64,000 nt of DNA, taken from positions 868,001 through 932,000 of the forward strand of contig CM050665.1 of the NCBI GenBank assembly GCA_027574665.1, read 5' to 3'. Under the pieces are notes generated by a model. That model made no database searches, was not told where the DNA came from, and saw only the letters and a list, made by a program, of their open reading frames with translations. Positions 51,536-63,602 of the stretch are shown here, piece after piece (the stretch's first letter is position 1; every line of letters begins with the position of its first letter). Origin of the DNA: Rhynochetos jubatus. Lineage: Eukaryota > Chordata > Aves > Eurypygiformes > Rhynochetidae. A program made the translations under genes and the position numbers.

Positions 51536-52479
51536 CAGCCAGGCGGGTGGGGGGGGGGGCTGCGGCTGACACGGTGGCACTGAGGGGCTGGGCTGTGGCA
51601 GGCACCCCTCGCCTGCACCCAGCCGGGACTCCTGGGCTTCCCACGCAGCCAGCCAGGAGGGACGGGGCAGCAGCTGGATGCGGCCCAGCGTGTGGGACGT
51701 GCCACCACGGCGTCTGGTGGGCTCTGTGCTGGGCACACGTGCTCATCACTGTGGTGCCGGCAAGATCCCGCGGTCCAGGAAGCGGCAGTGGCTGCTCTGG
51801 GTCCTTTGGCTCTGGACCAGAATCCCTGAAATGCCTCAGGAGCAGCTTCTGGGCCTGGGCTGTGGGGGCTGGAGCACCTCAGGCACAAGCTGCTTGGCCG
51901 GTTCCTGACTCTGCTGCTCCCTGCATGGGAACCTGCCTGTGAATGGGTACCCCCACCATGAGGTGTGAGTCCAAGGCCCCCAGTGCATGGGTGTGCAGAG
52001 CATCACGCTGCCAGCAGTCCCGGACAGACACCCAGTGGCATGGGCAGTGTCCCCTGGGGTGACCCAGCTGTGCAGGGGGTGGCTCCCGCGGCCTTGACTG
52101 AGGTTGGTCCGTCACATCAGGCAGGGCTGGTCCCTGGCCTGCAGGGTGGGTGAGGAGGTGCATGCACAGCCCTGCTGCCGCACCTGCCCACTGGAGGAGT
52201 GCAGGGCAGGCGCCCGGCATCTCTGCTGCCCCTGGAGCAGGGCACTCCAGAGACCCCCTAGATGAGACCTGGGGCAGGGGGTGACACCTCTGGAGCCTCT
52301 GCCAAGGCCCTGAGTTTGCTCAGTTCAAGGAATGTGCCTCGGCTCGACCCCGTGCGCTTCGGGTGGGTTTGGCGGGCAGAGCCCGCGGGCTGGCTGCCTA
52401 CAGTGCACCCGTGCCACTGGGGGGCCACCACCGCGGGCTGGGGCTGCCCAGCCGCCGCGGGCTGACAGGCCAGTGTGGA

Positions 52480-52625
52480 GTGAGATGAATGGGCTCAAGC
52501 TGCTGAAAACGGTTCTAATTTATAGTCGGCTGCTTTGTGGAGCTCCCCAATTAATTCTCTCCAGATACGTAAGTAGGCCACATGTTTGCTCTGCTTCAAA
52601 TGCAATAAACATCACACGCTGTCCC
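52480..52625. other. AT-rich island, candidate conserved noncoding element
   Basis: Complex, non-repetitive low-GC sequence including gttctaatttatagtcggc, ccccaattaattctctcc, agatacgtaagtaggccac and gcaataaacatcacacg. Of all the islands it looks most like a long constrained enhancer. It also contains an AATAAA, which by itself means little. Confidence 0.35.
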
Positions 52626-55494
52626 CTGCTCCTGGCGCTGGTTCCTGTCAGAGCACGAGTCCCTACGGCTAATTCCTCACACCTGTCTCCCAGGCTCCTG
52701 GGACCCAGGCTGAGCACGGGGCGGAAACGCCAGGCTCCAGGAAACTTGTGGCATGGGGAGATAAATTGCTGATCAAAGGGCTGGTGCACGTTGCTCCGAG
52801 TGTTCGGTGGCAGTCGAGGCTGCCCAGCCCACTCGGGACGGGCCTTTGTTTCTGGCAAACTGTTCTGGCTCGGCTCTGCAGCAGCGAGCTGCTGGGGGGG
52901 GGCGGGGTGCGGGGGTCTGTCTGGTCTAACACCACCGGGGGGCTGTTCCCTGCAGCTCTGGATGTTGGCGCAGGGCTGTCGCAGAACCAAGTTGCCGGCT
53001 GGTGCAGGGCAGGGATACTGCCTGCCCCAGCATCCCGCGCTCCTCGCCGCTGCCCTTCTGCCATGGAGCCAGGAGCTGCAGCCCTGCTGCCCAGATCTCC
53101 TGGAAAAGCCAGGAGGAGGTGGGGAAGGGCCCAGCAGGTGGGGGGAGCCTGCCTGGGACACTGGTGGTACCTCCTGAGAGTTTGGGCACTGCTGGCCCAG
53201 GAAGTGCTGGTGCCTTTGCCAGGTGGAAGCAGAGGTGATGGGCAGAGCCTTGGCCTTCGAAGGCCCCCAGTGCCTGTAAAAATAGAAAAGCCGTGCTGGT
53301 CCCTCACCTCCTTCCTCACCTGCAGGGGATGGAGGCTGGTTCCAGATTTGCTGATAACGACGTGCAGAAAGGTTTGCATAAGAAAAAGCCAAGTGCTGGA
53401 CCTTGGGCTTTAGTTTTTGGTTTGGTTGTTTCGTGGCTGATCACAGCTGTCACTCTCTGCCTTGTTTTCTGCCTCCCTCCCCACTGTGGTCTCTTCACCC
53501 CCTAACGAGTCGAGCCCATCTCACAGGCACTGAGTGTGAAAATGGGTTGAAAAGCCCAGGTTTTGTCTTTGCCATCACATCTATCCTGCATCAAAATTCC
53601 AGGACGGATGCAGAAGTTTGCGGAACTAGTGTCCCCCCCCGTTGCCCTGCTGCGTGGCTGGCTTCTTGCTGCCCACAGCACCCAGTTCTCTGCCTGCCCT
53701 GGGCACAAGGAGCCCAGCTCGGCGTCTGCCCGCACCAAGGGTACCACTTCCCACCCTCCCTCGCACCCTGGGGCTGAGCAGTCACGCTGCACACCCCGGG
53801 GGGGCTCTGGCAGGAGGAGCTGTGTTGGGGGCTCTCAAGAACAGAGATGCCAGCCTGTCTTTGTGGCACATGCCCCCCCTTTCCTGGAGCCCCAGACGTG
53901 GCGCTCGTGTGCCCCACGCCAGCCTGCCAGGGAGAGGAGCCAAGAGCAGCTGTTATCAGGCTCGCCCAGGCCTTCCCATCTGGCTGCTCTTCCGAGGAGT
54001 GATCCGTGCTCCCGGCAGGTGCCGGGCAGCCTTCCCTGGGGGTGCAGCCAGGGTGGGAGGTGCGGCTGCTCTGTCTGCAGAGCCTGGGTGGGTAACAGGC
54101 TCAGCCTCCCCCCTCCAGGCCGGCTGCTGCTGCCCCGGCAGCACCGGGATGTGCAGAGGGGGGCTCGTTCGGAATGCGGGACTGCAGTTGGCTCAGGCAG
54201 CTTGGCCAGTGTTGCAAGAGGCCGGAAAGACAAAGCTCAGCCTGGGCCTGGGTCCAGAGCACGGGGGATGGAGAGCTGGTGGGCTGCGATGGGAGGGTGC
54301 TGAGGCCCTTGAGACTTGAAAGCCACCACTTCTCCCGACTGCTGCAAGGAGCAGCCCTCCCTGAGTCCTCGCCACTGCCTGCAGTGGTCTGCCAGGGCCC
54401 CAGGACAGGGATCTGCTAGCAGCCGTGCTCAGCGTCTGCATCGCTGCTCTGTCTGCCCCACAGCTGTATCCCGTGCCCTCTGGCAGCGGGTGACGTGGGA
54501 GCTGCCCTGGATGGATCTCGGACCGCAGAGCCAGCCTGGGCCAGGACATTGCCGTCTCTCCCTCGCCTCCCGAAGCGATCCAGGAAGGGCTGAGGTGGGG
54601 GTACCCAACACCCTGTTGTCAGAGCCCCTTGCTTCTGCGTGGCTGGGCCTGAGGCAGAGGTGTGGGGCTTCGGCTCGCTGTGTGGTGGAGACTGGGCTGG
54701 GCTGCAGCCGTTACCCCGGCTGCAGATGCTTCTGCGTGGCACAGGGCACCCCTGGGTGCAGGCCGCTTGCTCTGCCCCTGGCAGGCGGGGAGGGGGGCCG
54801 GCTCCTGGGGATGTGTTACCAGGCCTGGGATGGGGTGTTTCTCCCTGAGGAGTGCAGTTTGTTCCAGGGGTGATGGAGCACTCCCTGCAGGAGCAGGCGG
54901 AAGCTGGTGGGCACGGAGCAGCCAGGCGGGTGAAGCAAGACATGTTGAACGCTGTTCCTTCGCGCTCCCTGCAGCCTGCGCCTTGCCAGGAGCTGCTGCT
55001 GTCAGCTTGTAACTGCGTGAGATCCCAGGGAACAGCCCTTTCCATCCCAGGGAACAAGCCCTTCCCAAGTACGTTGCAGGAGCCGAGGCGGCTCTGGGCA
55101 TCTTGGTCCTGTCCCTGGGGCCGGGGCTGCTGGGTGCTGCTGGCACTGGGACCCCTTGGCTTCGGGGAACCGCTCGGCGCCTCCTGGGGTGAGCGGCTGC
55201 GGAGGGGGCAAGGGCAGGACCCTGGCTGGGGATGCCGGGCCCTGCTCCCAGCCTGGGCTGGACACAGCACAGCTCAGCCCCCTCCGCTGTGGGCCCTGCT
55301 CCGTCCACAGCACAGAGGGAGGACGGAGGGCCATGAGGCGCTAGAAGAGGTGGCAGAGCTGAGCCCCCAGGGCCACCAAGCCCCACCAGCCTTCCCAGCT
55401 GCGGGTTCCCCCACCATCCGTGGTGTCCCCCTCACTCTCAGAGACCTCAGACCTGGCTTGCACCCCACTTCTCCTCCATGGCCTGGCTCCTGTC

Positions 55495-55665
55495 CTGAAT
55501 ATATTTTCACATTTTATGACTCTCAGAGGTTTTTAAATTTAATGGGCTCTCTTTTTTTAATTCCTTCCTTCCTTCTTATCACCTGAGCTGGATCCTCTCT
55601 GAGCTGCTGCCAGCTCCGGGGATTACAAGTGAATAATTCAGGTCTGATGGTGCGTTTGAAGTTTG
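55495..55665. other. AT-rich island, candidate conserved noncoding element
   Basis: Includes gaatatattttcacatttta, tttttaaatttaatgggc, a short (cctt)n stretch, and ggattacaagtgaataattc. No coding or repeat signature. Confidence 0.3.
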
Positions 55666-56429
55666 GGAAAAGGAAGTGGCATGTGTAGCCCACTCCTCAT
55701 CCCTGCCCCAGAGCCGGAGTGCCGCCTGCTGCTGTTTCTCCAGAGGCAATTTCAAGGATTCCCTAGGGAGCTACTCTGGGAGCATTGTCTGGTCCTGCTT
55801 GGGCATGGCCTGTGGGTCCCAGCAGCCTGGAGCCAGGTGTCCTGGGGCACCCCAGAAGCGAGGGGCACGTTGTGCCCAGCTCCGCGGCATTGGGGGGGTG
55901 GCTGAACCGCGGCGGATGCGGGACACGGGGCCTTGCTGCCAGCCCAGCACGAGGAAGGGTAAGGAGCCTAAGCGGCGCGTGCCTCGGCAGCCCTGATGCG
56001 CAGGCGATGGGCACGAGGCGGGCTGGGGAGCGCCTGCCGGGCTGGCTGCTGCTGGGCGCAGCGAGGGGCCTGGGGTCACCCGGCTCTTGTCGCTGGTACT
56101 AGGGGGCTTGCAGCGTGCTGAGCGATGGCGACGCAGACCCCAGCTGCCTTGCTCACCTCCTCTGGGTGCAGAGCACCCCACTGCCTCACCTCCCAGGTCG
56201 CTCCGGGGGTCGGGAAGCAGACGAGGGTGCCCTCCCATGGTCCGGGGAGGTGCTGCCCTCGGTGGTCTCTGTGGTCTGTGCTTGCACAATGCCACGTGGC
56301 GCGAGTTCCCAGGACAGGGAGCACAGAGAGGTGCTCTGGGAAATGAGCACCCTGGGGTTCGCCGTCCGAAAGGCCAGGGCTGTGCAGGGCCGGCTCAGTC
56401 GCATCTCCCCGCACGTACACTGCTCTGCA

Positions 56430-58125
56430 AAGTGGCTCTGACAACATGTAAGGGTGAACTTCAGCGGTTTCCAGGAGCTCTTGGAAGAACTAACAAGCAT
56501 TCCACAGGGTCCAGTGTTAAATCCTTCCCTGCTGGGGTGCGGTGGAGAACGGAAGCCGTCAGGCAGTCTGAGATCCACTTAGCAGCAGTTAGTGCCAATG
56601 AAAGCAGCTCTAACACCAAGCTCTTGCCCTGGGTGGGAGGAGGAAAGGAATGTGTAAGAGAAAATGTGAACATGACCGAGTGTGACTGTGGATCCCATGA
56701 CACAATGAACCATTTTAGCATTTCCAACCCTTCTCATGCAAGTGGGAACAGTTGGTCAGTATGTGACAGAACCTGCAGTAACGCCCTGGAGCTGAGGACC
56801 CTTGAGAACTGTGAACGGGCTGAGGGGCAGGATTCCGCGTACAGTGGAGAAGGAAAGGCAAGCGTGTGCACAAAAGCCAGAAGCTGCGTCAGCTGGGCGA
56901 GAGGACACTCCTGCCCACCCAGAGGAGCACCCACTGGGGTGCAGAAACCATCACTGGAAACAGATGTGGAGCACCCACAGGAAGTGAAAGCATTTCCCAG
57001 CAAACTCCAAGTTACACCAAACATGGCCCTAAACCGTTTCCCTGTAAGAGCTGGCAAAACCTGATTCCGAACGTGTGTTCATAAAAGCTGCAGCCATCAC
57101 CGTGACTCAGCGGGACTTTCAGCCAGCAAGAGCAGCTCGTAGACCCTACCCCGTGAAGTGGTGACCACAGCCACGAAATGCCATTTGGGACCTGTCCCAC
57201 GGCTGACGTCAAGACAAAGGCAGTGCCAGGGCAGGTTAGCAGGATGGTATCCCTGGGCAAAGGCAAGGCAGGCACACGGCGGCTCGACGGGTGAGTACTT
57301 GGGTGTGTGCCCACAGCGCGCGATGGCCTGTGCTTGCAGCCATTCTACAAACCCCCCTGCTGGGCTGCTTGGATAGTAGGGAAGGGCCAGCCGCAGAGTT
57401 TGGAAACGCCAACATTCTTAGCAAGTTGGGATTGTTCTCTGGATCCTGGTAACTGAGTGGGCAGAGGAGCTCAACACAATGCTCTTAGAACATGTCTTTA
57501 GGGCGGCTCTGGCTCCTGCAGCTGCCTTGGGAAACGCTGCACAATTACCGTGTGCGCAGAGCAGCTGGCCACTGGCATCGGCAGGACGATAAAGGGCCCA
57601 AGGAAGGCAAAACTGTAAAGGGGACTCGGTGCCATGGGCTGCCAGGGGCGAAGGAGGCCAGGACACTGCGGGATAGGCACATACGTTGGCTGTCCACAGC
57701 AGGGATCTAGGAGAGTTGGCTGAGCCGGATCCGAGTCAGAGGGGGCTGCGCAGGGTGAAGGATAAGCCGAGCGGGGTCTGATGCTGCATCTCCCAGACGC
57801 AAGCCCCGGATACGGTTTCCCTTCCCCTCAGTGCAGGAGGGCTTTGCTGGTCCCTCCCAACCACGTTATGGTGGTCTTCCCAACATAGCGCACATATCCT
57901 TCGGAGCGCCGGACTCGGCACTAGTGTACTCCGGGAGTGGTCAGATCACTCTGCCTTGCTGGGATGTGAGGCCAAAGACCGTCCTAGTACCAGAAAGGAT
58001 CAACTGTTTCCCAGCTTACGTCCTCGCCACAGCTATTGGCAGCCAGATTGTGGCTCTCGCTGCAGCACAGTTCCTGTTTTGGGAAGCTGATGCTGCTTTG
58101 AGCCCTGTTTCTCTCTGCTCTTGAC
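56430..58125. other. Unexplained 1.7-kb segment of balanced composition
   Basis: Base composition drops to near balance and stays so for about 1.7 kb, unlike the GC-rich surroundings. An open frame running 56087-57064 (+) covers its first third, but its first half lies in GC-rich DNA and its protein has no motif I recognise. No CR1 or LTR landmark is seen. It may be a degraded mobile element or a unique block; I cannot tell which. Confidence 0.3.
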
Positions 58126-60221
58126 TGGTGTCAGGGCCACAGAGCGTGTGTGAGTGTGAGAGTGAGTGTGCGTGCACGGGGGTTTACCAGGGAGAGGATG
58201 ATGACAGGAGACTGTCATGCTCCTCCTGCCAGTTAGCCCTGTCCTAAGCTCTCCCTCTGGCCGGGACCCTCGGGTGCAGGGGTCTCAGACCTGATAGCCC
58301 AAACCTCAGCCTTTCCTCCACTGGTTTGCTCTGGTTTGTGTTGCACACTGAGGCCATAGCAAAAGGTCCCCCCGCTTTCGGAACGCCTGGGCGGTGAGCC
58401 GTGTGTCCCGCTCAGCCTGGGGCGTGCTGCCTGCCCACCGCCAGAGCCAAAACTCGCCCTTGGGCTTCCTTCCCTTCGTCTGGGGGCGGACCAAATGCTG
58501 AATGACTGCGACAGCCGCCCCAACCGTCGGTTCGTATGGGGGAGCGGCAGCATTTCATGCTGGGCACAGCGGAGGGTGAAGCTGGAAGCCAAGTAGCCAT
58601 CAGAGAGCAGGACAAGTACCGTTTATAAACGCCTGGGTTGCAGGGGAAGCGGAAAGGTGCATCGAGAGGAGCCTTTTTCACCTGTGGGTGAGGAGCACCA
58701 AGGGCTGGGAAGCGAGGGGAGCTGCCAGGGGCAGCAGGGTCCGGGGTGTGCTGGCAGCAGAGAGCACGTGGCTGGGAGCCGAAGGGCAAGTTGTGCTGTT
58801 TCACCTGGAGCCCAAACAGCCAGAGCTGAGCAAAGGAGCTGCCCATGCTGGGCAGCAATGGAGAGCTGCTGGGGAAGAGGGTGTCCCCAGGTCCCCACAC
58901 GTGACTGCTGCTCGTTACTGTGGGCTGTGCAGAGAAATGAGTGCCGGCGCTCCTGTCAGTGGGCCACATTGGGTTTCTGTTCCCTTCAGTGCCGGAGCAG
59001 GGACTCCAGGTTCCACCTCGTGGTCCGGATCTAGTGCCTCAGCTGCTGAGCAGCTCTGAGCAGCCTCCACCCATCCCTTCCCAGGGTGTCAGCACGGCTG
59101 CCCTGTGCCAGGCTCCGAGCCCTCCCTGGGTTCTGGCTAGGAATGCTGGGCAGGGAGCAATGTCGGTGCAGTGTCGTGCTCCTCTTGGCAGCCCTTTGCA
59201 ATCCCAATTATCCCTGCAGCTGTGGGCTTCCTGGTTCCCCGGACCCTAACCCTAAGAGTTGGCAGCCACAGTTCCCAGCCCCAGCCCCCCTGGGTTCTGG
59301 CTCTGAGCCATCCCTCCCCATCACTGCAGGTAGCCCTGCCCCATGCATGGGCGAGTGTCCAGGTACTTGGGGGGGTGGGCACCACACAGGCCACTGTCAC
59401 TGCCTTCTGCAGCACCTCCCTGGCCTCAGGCCTTGCATCCTCCCTTGCTGCTGTCCTGTCACACCAGTCCCTCGGTGGGGGGTACTGTGTGCGTGTGCCT
59501 GCCCCCAGCCCCACTGAGCAGGAATCTGCTGTATTGGGCCGATTTCCAGAGCCCCCCAGGTCAGTCAGCAATTACCTGCACCAGATCTGTGCTTGGAAAG
59601 GAGCCTCTGATCCCCTCAGTGCACTGTTTCCTCTTTCCATTTCAAGTGCTCCTCGCTACAAACAGGCACTTCAGCTTCTTTCACAGACCACGGTAAAAGG
59701 ATTTCGTCCAGTTCGGCCGGTTTTGCTGATACAGATGGTTTTCCCTCCAGAGGCAACGCTATGGCCAATCTGAGATGTCCAGACCCACCCCCATTCCAAC
59801 TCTTCAGCTGAGCCCACAGGAGATGTCACGGCACAAGTGTTTCTGCAGAGGCTGATGGCCTGGGGCATGCTGAGGAGCCCCCCGGGTGGGCACCCCGATG
59901 CCATGGCCCTTGCGATCAATCCAGACTGTGCCCTGTGCTGACGAGCTGCAGCCAGCGATCACAGGCATCCCCTCCCTCACGGAGCAAGCTGCAGTGCGAC
60001 TTTCCCTTCTGCTTACCCCAGGCTTGTCCTAGAAGGAAAAGGGCTGGGAAGAGGGAAAGCCAGCGTCTCTGCATCCATCCTTCTTGTGCTGAAACCTGAC
60101 TGCCAGCAGCGTGTCGTGAGGATGACACACGGTGACGTTTCACGCTGGGCTCTTCCAGCGCAGCACTGACCACGCAGTGGGGATGCTCCTCTGCCAGTGC
60201 CCCAGGACACGCTCCCAAGGG

Positions 60222-60650
60222 AAGGGAGCTGCTCCCAAGGGGGGAGGGGGCTGCTCCCAGAGGGGGAACAGGGCTGCTCCCAAGGGGGGGAGGGGGCTGA
60301 TCCCAAAGGGGGAACAGGGCTGCTCCCAAGGGTGGAGGGGGCTGCTCCCAGAGGGGGAACGGGGCTGCTCCCAAGGGGGGGAGGGGGCTGATCCCAAAGG
60401 GGGAACAGGGCTGCTCCCAAGGGGGGAGGGGGCTGCTCCCAAAGGGGGAACGGGACTGCTCCCAAGGGGGGGAGGGGGCTGCTCCCAAAGGGGGAACGGG
60501 GCTGCTCCCAAGGGGGGAGGGGGCTGCTCCCAAAGGGGGAACGGGGCTGCTCCCAAGGGGGGAGGGGGCTGATCCCAAAGGGGGAACAGGGCTGCTCCCA
60601 AGGGGGGGGCCACTCCCAAGGGGGGAGGGGGCTGCTCCCAAGGTGGGGCG
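60222..60650. repeat. G-rich minisatellite, 22-23-bp unit
   Basis: About 19 monomers. Two forms alternate: gctgctcccaaggggggagg-type, with six to nine consecutive G, and gctgctcccaaagggggaac-type. They build a higher-order unit of about 45-46 bp. The plus strand is rich in runs of five or more G and should form G-quadruplexes. Because the dimer is close to a multiple of three and lacks stops, all three minus-strand frames and one plus-strand frame stay open for 140-300 codons; these are not genes. Confidence 0.93.
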
Positions 60651-61749
60651 GGACTGGACAGCAGCCGGTGCCTCTGCGGCAGCCCCCAGCCCACCCCCCA
60701 GCCCACCCCTCAGGCTGCTGCGGAGGGGGCTCACAGGTGGCTGCTGGCCTCTTCGCAGAGCCCTTGGGCCTTGCTGCGGGCACAACGATGCCCAATCCTG
60801 AACCATCGGTCCGGTGCTCGGAGGCAGAAGCAATTTTACACGAAGTTCAATTAAATATTTGCTTTATAATTGCACAACAAATTATTCATAAAGGCATCGG
60901 GATCTAATCACAGGGCTGACACCGCAGCGTCTGCGAGCGACACGCTGCCTGGGGAGAATGAAGATGGGGGAAGCTGCCTCGCTCTGGCGACAGGCCGTGC
61001 CTAAGCGTGTGGGAGGGGGGCAACGCTCCCAGGAAAAGACTCCAGGCAGCACCGAAGCGCCGCGGCAAGGCAGGGCCCCTCAGCTGGTGGGAGCAAGTGG
61101 GGTGGCCCATGAGAAATGGCTCTGGGCAGTAGACTGGGGGGTCGCCCTTGCGTGCCCAGCAGGCTCAGGGCAGCACTGGGCTGTGCCGCTCCCAGCCGTG
61201 TCCTCATGCACTGTGGGGTGTCCAGGGGGGTCCCCAGCTCTGCAGGCGCTGTGTGAGCCCAGCTGCCACTGCAGCCATGTTCTGCTTTGCCTACCAAGCA
61301 CCCATCCACCCCGGAGCCCGGCCCCTGCCGCCATCCAGGGCTGCAGCAGCAGCTCCCCCATCCCACCAGGGAAAAGCCCAGCTTTTCCACCAGTGCTCGG
61401 TGAGTTCAGAGTGACAGGAGCGCTGGATCCTGGGCAGAGAGCTGGACTGGAGATGGATTGCCTGCCAGCCAAACGTGGACATCAGACAGGGAGTTAGATT
61501 AATGGGAGCTGGCTGTGCCAGCAGAGGTGAGTCACAGAGCTTGTCCTGTGCTGAATCCGCTTCTCCAGCCGGGAAGAAGTAGGAGGATTTAGCGAGATTA
61601 ATCTCCCATAGAGGTGTGGGAATAGCTGGGATTCATGGGCTTCTCAGCAACAAATTTCCAGGTAAGCAGGCAGCGCTTGGAGTTGCTCCATGTGACACCA
61701 CACAGGTCTGTACTGGTAACTCTGGAATTCCCTGCCACTGTCACAGGTG

Positions 61750-62130
61750 AGATCCCAGAATCTCTTCGGTTGGGAAAGACCCTTCAGACCATCAAGTCCA
61801 ATCACTAACCCAATGCTGCTAATTGTACCACTAAACTGCGGTCTCTTAACCCCCTCGCGGGATGGTGACTCCGCCCTCCCCAGGCAGCCCATTCCAAAGC
61901 TCCACAGCCCTTTCTGGGAAGGAATTTCCCTGATGTCCCATCTAAACCTACCCTGGCACAACCTGAGGCCAACCCCCCACCCCTGCCCCCTCATTTCAGG
62001 GGGTTGTAGGGAGCAATAAGGTCTCCCTGAGCCTCCTCCAGACTGAACTCCCTCAGCTGCTCCTCACAGGACTTGTGCTCCAGATCCTCCCCAGCTCCGT
62101 TCTCTCCTCCGGACACGCTCCAGCCCCGCG
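61750..62130 (-). mobile_element. CR1 LINE 3' fragment
   Basis: Antisense CR1 with agaatctcttcggttgggaa, catcaagtccaatcactaac, tttctgggaaggaatttccc, aggtctccctgagcctcctc and ctgctcctcacaggacttg, in family order. Diverged. Confidence 0.87.
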
Positions 62131-62861
62131 GTGTCTTGCCGTGAGGCTGACCACGCTGCCGTGCTCTCCCGTCAGCCCTGCACTGGCACTGCGCAAGCCA
62201 GGGCTCGAATGCCCGTCTCCATGCGTGTTCCCGAAATCTCCGTCTGCAGCTGCTCTGCCCTAGACAGCGCCAGAGCCTGCGCAGGGCACAGGGGAGGATG
62301 GTGGGGAAGAGCTCTTGGCAGCTGCGTGGGGTTGGTGACACACCAGCGGGGGAGCTCGCCAGGTCTCTGCCATCTTTTCACGGAGCAGGAGCAGGACTGG
62401 ACAAGAGCCAGAGCATCTTTCCGGAGTGATCAGCTCTTCCTGCTGCCTACCAGCTCGTGACACAGCGGGAAGGACAAACCTGGTGGGAGCTGTGAGAGGG
62501 GAGGGAGAGCAGGTCAGTCGTGGCTATGCTTTGGCAGGAGGTGAGGGGGGGCTCACGGGCACCCCATGTCTGCCTGTCCCAGCACCAAACTCGCCAGGGA
62601 GCAGGACGAGGGAGTCTGGTCTATGTTGTGTTTACAGGAACTGTGGAGAGGGAACCTCGGTGCGAGTGAACCGGGCAGATTTTCGTGGAGAAGGCACATT
62701 TCCGTCCCACGTCGGGAGTCCTGTTCCTTTCTGATGCTCGTTACTTGTTCATGTCAGGTCTCTTCAGTCTGAGCCGTTTCACAAACGTGTTGTGGAGATG
62801 AAAGCGCCGGGGAAAGCTGCTCGGGATCAAGTTGGAAAAGCTTTTAACTTCAGCTCCTTAC

Positions 62862-63230
62862 AGAGAGAGGCACATGGGGAGGGGGGAGGAAGGGGGGCAG
62901 AAAGCCTAGGAAAAGGAAGAGGAAAGAGCAAAAAGAGATACGGAGAATAGAGGAGTGAAAGGGACAGCAGAGAAGACAAATCATGAGAAAAGCAACAGGT
63001 ACCAGCGGAAAGGGAGAGACAGGGAGAGACAAAGCAAAGGGCACGGAGCTCAGCGGGGTGCGGGGAGGATATCGGAATAGGGAAGAGTGCGGCAGGTAGA
63101 GGAGGGCTAAGAAATACAAAAGAGCGACTTGAATGCTGGGATAAAGCGATGATGGGAGTAAGAGGAAAGGGGAAGCCAGATGATGACTAAGTGGAGATAA
63201 AGGGGATGGCAGCAAAGTCAAAGGATAACC
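62862..63230. repeat. Purine-rich (polypurine-biased) tract
   Basis: About 370 bp in which the plus strand is mostly A and G (ggggaggggggaggaagggg, ggaaaaggaagaggaaagag and similar), interrupted by scattered pyrimidines. It is not a clean short-period repeat. Open frames on the complement are composition effects. Confidence 0.75.
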
Positions 63231-63566
63231 CATCCATCCTTCTGTCACTGCGAATGCAGACATGACGTGAAAGCAACTGCGGGACGGAGCTGTGGAGGCT
63301 GCGGTCAGTGTTCACGTTTCCAGAGGGAGTGATCATGTCAAGGGTGGCCCTTGTCCTCCTGCTCTGCATCCTCCGTCATCCCTTCTCCGCAGTGCAGGGG
63401 CGGCTCCTGGCCTGAGCTGCTGTGTGACCTGGGCACTGCTGGCTCCAGGTCTCACGGCAGCACTGTCCTAACGTGCCTTGTTACGGTGCTCCCCGGGGCT
63501 CATCTGGGACCTGGGCTGGGGCAGGTCTGGCCTTGTCGGCACCCTCAGGGCAGCAGCAAGAGAGTG

Positions 63567-63602
63567 GAATCATGGAATCGTAGAGCAGTTTGGGTCAGCC
63601 TG
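63567..63602 (-). mobile_element. CR1 3'-terminal scrap
   Basis: gaatcatggaatcgtagag followed by cagtttgggt resembles the antisense form of the last ~35 bp of CR1. Too short for more than a tentative call. Confidence 0.5.

Noticed and set aside
59243-59256. Telomere-like ccctaaccctaa
   Set aside because: Only two units; not an interstitial telomere array.
59917-60833. 305-codon Pro/Leu/Gly-rich minus-strand open frame
   Set aside because: Produced by the G-rich minisatellite at 60222-60650; all three frames are open and repetitive.
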